From NCBI GenBank assembly GCA_021163565.1, contig JAGGTT010000152.1, forward strand, positions 1 through 11,686: a DNA stretch of 11,686 nt, written 5' to 3'. The DNA is from Candidatus Tharpella sp. Lineage in GTDB: Bacteria; Desulfobacterota; Anaeroferrophillalia; Anaeroferrophillales; Tharpellaceae. A program made the translations under genes and the position numbers. Each line of letters begins with the position of its first letter. The first letter of the stretch is position 1. A model generated the notes under the pieces. It was not told where the DNA came from. It made no database searches and worked only from the letters and a program-made list of their open reading frames with translations. Shown here piece after piece: positions 6,924-11,686 of this stretch.

Positions 6924-8837
6924 TTAGAAACTGTATTTTACATTAAAACCAATAAAATCACGGTCATTTATCGTATTGTAAGAACCGGCACCAAAGTAGT
7001 TGGTATAGCTCAGATCAGCGGTCCAGGATGAGAGATAGTTGGCCGTCAGGCCCATAGTAATCGCTTTACGTTTTTCAAGAAAGGGCCCGCCCAATGGACT
7101 GATACCCCGGACATCATGCGACCAACCCAAGCGCGGGGTAAAACCGATCGGCCCGATGACATTAAAGAAGTCAAGTTTAGCCAGAACCCGATAACCCCAG
7201 GAATCCTGATCGGCAAAATGTTTCGAAGCGGTCTGCGGTTGCTTCAAAGCAACCGCACCGTCAGCACCGCCGGGAGTTGATGTTGCCGGCCCTTCGAGAC
7301 GCAATGTATCTTTATCGGGCATACCACAGACATGTTCCCAACCGATCTCAGTCAGAAACAGACCACCTTTAGAACCGAGCCAGCCAATCGGCGGCAGAAG
7401 ATAGGTAAAAGTTGTCTGGGCTTGAATAATATCTTTTTCAATGAATCCCTTAAGGAAATCCCCGGGCATATGCTGTCCGAGCTGACCGGTTTGACCGTAT
7501 ATAGGTTTAAGCGGAGAGAGGAAAGCCTGCAGGAGTTCAAGGTCATCAATCTGTAAAGGTGCGTCCGGCCGATAGGAAACTTCACCCTGCCAGCCAACGG
7601 TGGCAACTTCAGTATTAAAACCCACACCGTACAATTTCTGATCTTCTTCATAGTTGGTCGCGTATCTTGAGCTTTTGCCGTATGAATCGACAGCAACAGC
7701 ACCACCAACGGCTGCACCTGTAGCTGCAGCTATCGCATCAACTTTCGGATCGGTACCAGGGGCAACACCGTACTTCGCATAAACGGCTGCTCCAGCCGCC
7801 GCTCCAGCCGCCGCCGCTTTGGCTCCAGCTTGCTGTAGGGCTGCCATATCTCCCATCTGTATTGACATAGTGGGGATATGATCATGGTAATTCATAGCGT
7901 AAAGACTAAACTCAGTACTGTGCAGCGCCTCAGAATAATACCTTACAGCCGCACCATACTGACCCTGACTTTTGGCATAGTCACTTTTGCCTCTGGGTAC
8001 AGCCATAAAAGTATCATACCACGGAGTATTACCTTGATCGGGAACCGCACCAAAACCCAGCATCAGTTTAGTGGCGCCATCGCCAATAAAATCAGCACCG
8101 CTGAAATATGTACCCATGGGATCAAGCTTAACCTCTTCCCAATCGTACTCATAGAAACCCTCAATTGAAAGATTATCGGTCGGACTAATCGTTGCCCAGA
8201 CCATCCCTTCAGGGGTTAAAGCTTCTCTGAGCTCAGCACCCGGTACCCGAAGTTTAGAGACATCAACCGAATTGATAGAATTAATACTATGCTGAATAAA
8301 AGTCGATTCGCCCCAACTTACAACCTGATCACCCACCCGGATCTGAAAAGGCATCCCGGCAATATCACTGCTGACCCAGATATAGTAATCCAGAAAATCG
8401 ATATCACTGCCGACTGCATCCTTAGCTTCAGAAGTAAGATCCGTACGCTCGCGGCTACCCTTCTCATTTTCATAGTCATAAAACCCCGAAGCCCGAACAA
8501 AGGCGCCGATCCAATGGGCATCAATATCAAGCTCTGAAGTCATTTTGATCGCATTACTGATAAGACCGGTATCATAATTAAGATTACCATCATCATAATT
8601 GACGGAGTGTTTGGTACCACCATTCGCCAATCCGATAATATCTTTGTCCCGACTTTCGACCCGCCACTGCAGGCCGTATGAGATAGTTGAATCAAGTTGG
8701 ATTCTAACATTATCATTCTCAAAGGCAGTAAATGCCTGAGCCTGAGGAACTAGCCACAAACCTCCAACAAATATTATGATCAAACAACCGACCATAAACT
8801 TTAGAAATATTCTACTACACAACTGATCTCGCCTCAT
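6924..8837 (-). CDS. DUF1302-family outer-membrane beta-barrel protein
   Basis: The 637-residue product has a long Sec signal peptide (hydrophobic core 15-30, cleavage likely after PQAQA at 35) and then alternating beta-strand sequence ending in FIGFNVKYSF. The terminal Phe and aromatic pattern are the usual outer-membrane insertion signal. Segments such as LDYYIWVSSDI, RVGDQVVSWGES (167-178), VPGAELREALTPEGMVW and FYEYDWEEVKLDPMGTYFSGAD are typical of DUF1302, a family usually next to DUF1329. Inferred role: channel or surface receptor for a hydrophobic compound. It is the first gene of the leftward operon; ATG 8837 follows an exceptionally strong AAGGAGGAGG site, which decides the start over Met15. 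Residues 331-383 form an Ala/Gly-rich low-complexity stretch that does not look like beta-strand and probably lies in an extracellular or periplasmic loop; its DNA carries a short tandem repeat. DUF1302 proteins vary in length, so I cannot say from memory whether this loop is common. Confidence 0.9.
   Translation of the reverse strand: MRRDQLCSRIFLKFMVGCLIIIFVGGLWLVPQAQAFTAFENDNVRIQLDSTISYGLQWRVESRDKDIIGLANGGTKHSVNYDDGNLNYDTGLISNAIKMTSELDIDAHWIGAFVRASGFYDYENEKGSRERTDLTSEAKDAVGSDIDFLDYYIWVSSDIAGMPFQIRVGDQVVSWGESTFIQHSINSINSVDVSKLRVPGAELREALTPEGMVWATISPTDNLSIEGFYEYDWEEVKLDPMGTYFSGADFIGDGATKLMLGFGAVPDQGNTPWYDTFMAVPRGKSDYAKSQGQYGAAVRYYSEALHSTEFSLYAMNYHDHIPTMSIQMGDMAALQQAGAKAAAAGAAAGAAVYAKYGVAPGTDPKVDAIAAATGAAVGGAVAVDSYGKSSRYATNYEEDQKLYGVGFNTEVATVGWQGEVSYRPDAPLQIDDLELLQAFLSPLKPIYGQTGQLGQHMPGDFLKGFIEKDIIQAQTTFTYLLPPIGWLGSKGGLFLTEIGWEHVCGMPDKDTLRLEGPATSTPGGADGAVALKQPQTASKHFADQDSWGYRVLAKLDFFNVIGPIGFTPRLGWSHDVRGISPLGGPFLEKRKAITMGLTANYLSSWTADLSYTNYFGAGSYNTINDRDFIGFNVKYSF
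7789..7829. repeat. 12-bp tandem repeat in the Ala-rich loop of the DUF1302 gene
   Basis: GCTCCAGCCGCC occurs twice in perfect tandem (7789-7800, 7801-7812), and a partial third copy GCTCCAGC lies at 7822-7829. Read on the coding strand it gives repeating Gly-Ala-Ala-Ala. It is in frame, so copy-number change would lengthen or shorten the loop by four residues without breaking the gene. Confidence 0.8.
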
Positions 8838-8902
8838 AACCCCTCCTCCTTAAGAAAGAAAAATCTGTTTTTAGATATCGATAATGCCAAAATGCATTCG
8901 GC

Positions 8903-8930
8903 TATAAAATATTCATAAAACAATTTTATA
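8903..8930. repeat. AT-rich inverted repeat in the operon leader
   Basis: Perfect 8-bp arms TATAAAAT (8903-8910) and ATTTTATA (8923-8930) are separated by 12 bp. It lies about 65-95 bases upstream of the DUF1302 start, inside the predicted leader. With only A/T pairs it could arise by chance in this AT-rich stretch; a protein site or weak RNA hairpin is possible. Confidence 0.35.
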
Positions 8931-8990
8931 CTTTTTACAACTTAAAAATATGAATATCTTCTAATTATTGCATTATAACTTTCACGAGAG

Positions 8991-9010
8991 ATTGCAATAC
9001 TGATGCCAAC
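8991..9010 (-). promoter_or_regulatory. Sigma-54 (-24/-12) promoter of the leftward operon
   Basis: The minus strand reads TTGGCATCAGTATTGCAAT (9009-8991). This matches the RpoN consensus TGGCAC-N5-TTGC at every position except one in the -24 box (TGGCAT), with exact spacing between the GG and GC dinucleotides. The start of transcription should be near 8982, about 145 bases before the DUF1302 ATG. The adjacent divergent gene encodes a sigma-54 activator with an intact GAFTGA loop, which strongly supports use of this promoter. Confidence 0.75.
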
Positions 9011-9024
9011 CAGCTATGGTGGCA
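9004..9024. repeat. TGCCA/TGGCA inverted repeat overlapping the -24 box
   Basis: TGCCA (9004-9008) pairs with TGGCA (9020-9024), and inner CCA/TGG triplets can also pair if one base is bulged. It shares its left arm with the -24 element of the leftward promoter. It may be fortuitous or an operator that blocks the polymerase. Confidence 0.3.
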
Positions 9025-9163
9025 CTTCAGGTTTTAAACTCATCAATATTCATGGCATTACACGACAAAAATAATCATTATAATAATAAAATTTTAATAT
9101 TCAGCTATAACTCGATCCCAATTTTTATATTCGAACTAAAGGCTTTAAAAAAATTAAAATAAA

Positions 9164-9182
9164 ATGGGTTATCAAATCCCAT
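9164..9182. promoter_or_regulatory. Imperfect dyad, candidate activator site
   Basis: ATGGG and CCCAT arms (9164-9168, 9178-9182) flank a 9-bp centre with further partial symmetry. It lies about 190 bp upstream of the predicted sigma-54 transcription start, within the usual 80-200 bp range of enhancer-like sites for these activators. The function is a guess from position. Confidence 0.35.
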
Positions 9183-9256
9183 CTCTTACATAAAAAACAT
9201 TTTTCAACCTTAATTTAGAACACAAACAAAGAGTGCCATTACTGGCCCTTTTTAAT

Positions 9257-9282
9257 AATCAAGTCAACTTATTCACTTGATT
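9257..9282. promoter_or_regulatory. Perfect 8-bp inverted repeat overlapping the regulator promoter
   Basis: AATCAAGT (9257-9264) and ACTTGATT (9275-9282) are exact inverse complements 10 bp apart, so the arm centres are 18 bp apart, close to two helical turns. This spacing suits a dimeric Fis-type DNA-binding domain. The right arm covers the -35 element of the predicted regulator promoter, suggesting autoregulation. It also lies about 290 bp upstream of the operon start, where a looping activator could still work. Confidence 0.5.
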
Positions 9283-9304
9283 TTATTTAACAATATACTA
9301 TAAT
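9277..9304 (+). promoter_or_regulatory. Sigma-70-type promoter of the activator gene
   Basis: TTGATT (9277-9282, four of six to TTGACA) is followed after 16 bp by a perfect TATAAT (9299-9304). Transcription would start near 9311, giving a leader of about 67 bases to ATG 9378. The AT-rich setting lowers certainty, but position and orientation are right. Confidence 0.6.
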
Positions 9305-9377
9305 GCCAAAGATGACACTAAGCATGCCTGTTCCAGCCCGATAAAAATCACATGTCCAGCACCTTAAAGGTAAACAG

Positions 9378-11384
9378 ATGAGACAACTAATAAAAAAAAC
9401 CGAACCAAACCACACCCCCCAGACCAACAAACCCCAAGCATGGCTGCAGGACGACCCTGAAAACTTGAATCTCCTGACCATGATCAAAGCCTCCCAAACC
9501 ATCTTCAGTGAAATTGATTTTGAAAAGCTCCTTTTAATGCTGGCAACAATTATGATCGAAAATGCCGGTGCCAGCAAAGCCTATCTGATCTTAGAGTCCG
9601 ACGGACAACTCAAGATCGAAGCCCGAGGCTGTGCAGAAACCGGCAATACTATATTCAAACCACCTATCCCTTACACGAATGAGAAACTCTCTACCGGCAT
9701 CATTGAGCATGTCGCAAAAAACCATGAGGTCATCATTCTTGATGAAGCTTTCAAGGATGCCGAATTTAAGGACGACCCGTACATTCAATCACAAAAATCA
9801 AAATCAATTCTCTGCGTACCAATTCTCCACAAAAACAAGATGATCGGTATCTTCTATCTCGAGAACAGTCTCGTTGCCGGCGTTTTTACTTCTCTGCGAC
9901 TGGAGATGTTAAAAATTATTTCAGCACAGATTGCCATATCTATTGATAATGCCAAACTTTTTGACAAAATTAAACAGGCTGAAAAAAGATATCGCAATAT
10001 TTTTGAAAATGCCGTTGAAGGTATATTTCAGGTTTCTCACAACGGCACAATTATCAACATCAATCCTTCATTTGCCGGAACCCTGGGCTACGAATCACGG
10101 GAAGACCTGATAAAAAATGTCCAAACCGTACAGAGAGATCTCTATGTTGATCCGACCCAGCGCCAGAGATTTTCTCAACTGCTTATGGAAAATGGCGTTG
10201 TTAATGGATTTGAAACTGAATTTTACCGCAAAGACCACAGCCGGATATGGATATCACTACATGCCCGGCCGGTTTACGACAAGGCTGGCAAATTCGAGTA
10301 TGTCGAGGGCATTATCACCGACATCACCAAACAACGTCATACTCGCGAAAAGCTTCTGGAGAGCGAAAAAAATCTGCGCCACGAAAACATTCTTTTGCGC
10401 TCCAACATAAAGGATCGCTATAAATTCAGCAACATAATCGGCAAAAGCCCGGCCATGCAGAGCATTTACGAACTCATCTTAAATGCTGCCACAACGGATG
10501 CCAGCATTGTAATTTCTGGGGAATCCGGCACCGGCAAGGAGCTGGTAGCCCGGGCGATTCACGACAACAGCCGCAGAAGTGATTCTAATTTTGTTGCGGT
10601 AAATTGCGGCGCCATTCCGCAAAATCTTTTTGAAAGTGAATTTTTCGGCTACAAGAAAGGAGCGTTTACCGGAGCCGTCCGCGACAAGAGCGGGTTTCTC
10701 CTGCAGGCAACTGGCGGCACCCTGTTTTTAGACGAGATCGGTGAACTTGACCTGAATGGCCAGGTCAAACTTCTACGGGCATTGGAAGGGAACGGCTACA
10801 TACCGTTAGGCGGCAACAAAACCGAACAACCTGACATCCGCATTATAGCGGCCACTAACCGCGACCTGCAGGAACAGGTCAAGCAGGGCAGCATGCGTAA
10901 AGACTTCTTCTACCGCATCCATATAATACCGATGACGCTCCCTCCGCTCCGGGAACGTAAAGAGGACATCCCCCTGCTGATCGAATACTTCATGAAAAAG
11001 TTTGCTGACAGCGAAAACGATTCACCATCGTCCCTACCTCTGAAAACCCAAAATGCCTTATACTGCTATCATTGGCCGGGGAACATCCGGGAGCTGCAAA
11101 ATACCATCCACCGCTACATAACCCTGAACAAACTTGATTTCATGGAAACCCCGATACCGTCATCAGAGTATCCAGACGAGCGGCTTGAGAATATCCTGAA
11201 ACCGACAATTAATGATGAAAATATGAATTATAAAACTTTACTTGAGAAATTCGAGAAAAAACTGTTTTTGCACGCGTTGGAAAAGCATCAATGGCACCGA
11301 GAACGGGCGGCCGCAAGCCTGGGTCTACCCCGACGAACATTCTTCCGCAAACTCGCCAAAGTCGGCCTCAACAAAAGTGCTTAA
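9378..11384 (+). CDS. GAF-PAS sigma-54-dependent transcriptional activator
   Basis: The 668-residue product is a complete bacterial enhancer-binding protein. Domains in order: GAF (about 36-197), PAS (about 203-320), a coiled-coil linker (318-345), AAA+ (about 352-575) with Walker A GESGTGKE (381-388), the sigma-54 contact loop GAFTGA (428-433), Walker B GGTLFLDEIGE (446-456) and the arginine-rich FYRIHIIPMTLPPLRERKEDIPLL segment, then a Fis-type helix-turn-helix (639-668, RAAASLGLPRRTFFRKL). All catalytic motifs are intact, so it should drive ATP-dependent opening of -24/-12 promoters. There is no receiver domain; signal input is expected through GAF and PAS, with a small ligand or redox cue unknown. 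ATG 9378 follows AAAGG by seven bases. Its divergence from the leftward operon, which has a sigma-54-type promoter, makes that operon the obvious target. Convergent with the SCP2 gene: stop codons are six bases apart. Confidence 0.96.
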   Translation: MRQLIKKTEPNHTPQTNKPQAWLQDDPENLNLLTMIKASQTIFSEIDFEKLLLMLATIMIENAGASKAYLILESDGQLKIEARGCAETGNTIFKPPIPYTNEKLSTGIIEHVAKNHEVIILDEAFKDAEFKDDPYIQSQKSKSILCVPILHKNKMIGIFYLENSLVAGVFTSLRLEMLKIISAQIAISIDNAKLFDKIKQAEKRYRNIFENAVEGIFQVSHNGTIININPSFAGTLGYESREDLIKNVQTVQRDLYVDPTQRQRFSQLLMENGVVNGFETEFYRKDHSRIWISLHARPVYDKAGKFEYVEGIITDITKQRHTREKLLESEKNLRHENILLRSNIKDRYKFSNIIGKSPAMQSIYELILNAATTDASIVISGESGTGKELVARAIHDNSRRSDSNFVAVNCGAIPQNLFESEFFGYKKGAFTGAVRDKSGFLLQATGGTLFLDEIGELDLNGQVKLLRALEGNGYIPLGGNKTEQPDIRIIAATNRDLQEQVKQGSMRKDFFYRIHIIPMTLPPLRERKEDIPLLIEYFMKKFADSENDSPSSLPLKTQNALYCYHWPGNIRELQNTIHRYITLNKLDFMETPIPSSEYPDERLENILKPTINDENMNYKTLLEKFEKKLFLHALEKHQWHRERAAASLGLPRRTFFRKLAKVGLNKSA

Positions 11385-11390
11385 CCTGGC

Positions 11391-11686
11391 TCAAACTATG
11401 AGTTCCGCCATGCCATTATCCCGCAGAAAATCGGCGTACGCCTTAAATAACGGATCCAGCACCGGCACCAGCTTGATTACACCACCGATATTGCCGGAGG
11501 TTTTAATCTTTCCGGTTGCCGTAGCCATAATCAAATTAATTTTACCGAGCCAGAAAAGATGAGCCGTATCCGCACTCATTATCAATTTAACCTCAGGCTC
11601 TATACCTGCCGGAGACTCTCCGAGATAGATTTTAATATCATCTCCGGTAGCATTAATAACTACCCGGCCCTCCGGGTCACTATAAT
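11391..11686 (-). CDS. SCP2 (sterol carrier)-domain protein, C-terminal part only
   Basis: The minus frame is open from the window edge to TGA at 11391 and gives 97 residues. Recognisable pieces are DPEGRVVINAT, VKLIMSADTAHLFWLGKINL, MATATGKIKTSG and VPVLDPLFKAYADFL, the order and spacing seen in the C-terminal half of bacterial SCP2 domains (the T/S-G-K-I-K-x-x-G turn, then a final amphipathic helix). Such domains bind fatty acyl chains, sterols or other hydrophobic molecules in the cytoplasm. The 5' end, start and any extra domain lie outside. Convergent to the sigma-54 activator; the stop codons are six bases apart, so any terminator must lie inside the opposing gene. Whether it belongs to the same regulon is unknown, but a lipid binder fits the hydrophobic theme of the leftward operon. 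Confidence 0.82.
   Translation of the reverse strand, partial: YSDPEGRVVINATGDDIKIYLGESPAGIEPEVKLIMSADTAHLFWLGKINLIMATATGKIKTSGNIGGVIKLVPVLDPLFKAYADFLRDNGMAELIV

Larger units (their letters stand above)
8838..9377. other. 540-bp AT-rich divergent regulatory region
   Basis: No credible gene lies between the two divergent start codons. The region is much richer in A+T than the flanking genes. It holds a sigma-54-type promoter facing left, a sigma-70-type promoter facing right, and several inverted repeats listed separately. The motif TAATGCCA occurs three times: 8882-8889 and 9301-9308 on plus, 9060-9053 on minus. The leftward leader from the predicted start near 8982 to ATG 8837 is about 145 bases, long enough for mRNA-level control, although no known riboswitch is recognised. 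Confidence 0.75.

Noticed and set aside
8972..8977. Sigma-70 -10 box (TATAAT on minus) for the leftward operon
   Set aside because: No -35 element is present at 16-18 bp; the nearest partial match (TTGCAA) is only 14 bp away and belongs to the sigma-54 element.
9020..9034. Second sigma-54 promoter on the plus strand (TGGCAC at 9020-9025)
   Set aside because: The -24 half is perfect, but the -12 position reads GTTT instead of TTGC at the required spacing.
8838..9377. CRISPR array, tRNA or insertion sequence in the AT-rich gap
   Set aside because: No regularly spaced repeats, no cloverleaf, no transposase and no terminal repeats with target duplication were seen.
9287..9577. Minus-strand frame of 96 codons across the start of the activator gene
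   Set aside because: It overlaps the activator's coding start and its hydrophobic, Cys/Trp-rich translation looks like an antisense artefact.

Overview
The window looks like chromosomal DNA of a strictly anaerobic Gram-negative bacterium, most likely a member of the Desulfobacterota (former Deltaproteobacteria). The reasons are a pterin/Fe-S aldehyde:ferredoxin oxidoreductase (AOR), an outer-membrane beta-barrel ending in Phe, Sec signal peptides, and a sigma-54 activator next to a sigma-54-type promoter. The taxon is inferred; no rRNA or marker gene is present.

Layout. One leftward (minus-strand) cluster fills about 8837 to 1. In transcription order it holds: a DUF1302-type outer-membrane beta-barrel protein (8837-6924), a periplasmic DUF1329 protein (6901-5537), a hairpin terminator/attenuator (5520-5479), a secreted six-bladed YCF48/BNR-type protein (5467-4445), an RND/MMPL inner-membrane transporter (4366-2015), and an enzyme that starts at 1994 and is still open at the window edge. 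A 540-bp AT-rich divergent region (8838-9377) follows. Then comes a rightward GAF-PAS-AAA+-Fis sigma-54 activator (9378-11384). The 3' end of a convergent SCP2-type (sterol carrier) gene (11686-11391) closes the window.

Most striking point: the reading frame of the AOR (residues 1 to about 578) runs without a stop into the N-terminus of an iron-containing (type III) alcohol dehydrogenase (from about residue 590 to at least 664). This predicts one AOR-ADH polypeptide. By chemistry it could couple carboxylic acid, aldehyde and alcohol in one protein, a ferredoxin-linked counterpart of the ALDH-ADH fusion AdhE. I do not recall a described protein of this architecture.

How the parts may work together (inference). 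DUF1302, DUF1329, YCF48 and MMPL proteins recur as neighbours in Gram-negative bacteria and together span the envelope (outer membrane, periplasm, inner membrane). The cluster therefore reads as an envelope system moving a hydrophobic compound, with a cytoplasmic AOR-ADH enzyme acting on the corresponding aldehyde, alcohol or acid. An SCP2-like lipid-binding protein lies on the other side of the regulator. The divergent activator probably switches the leftward operon on from a -24/-12 promoter at 9010-8991, and its own sigma-70-like promoter is overlapped by a perfect inverted repeat.
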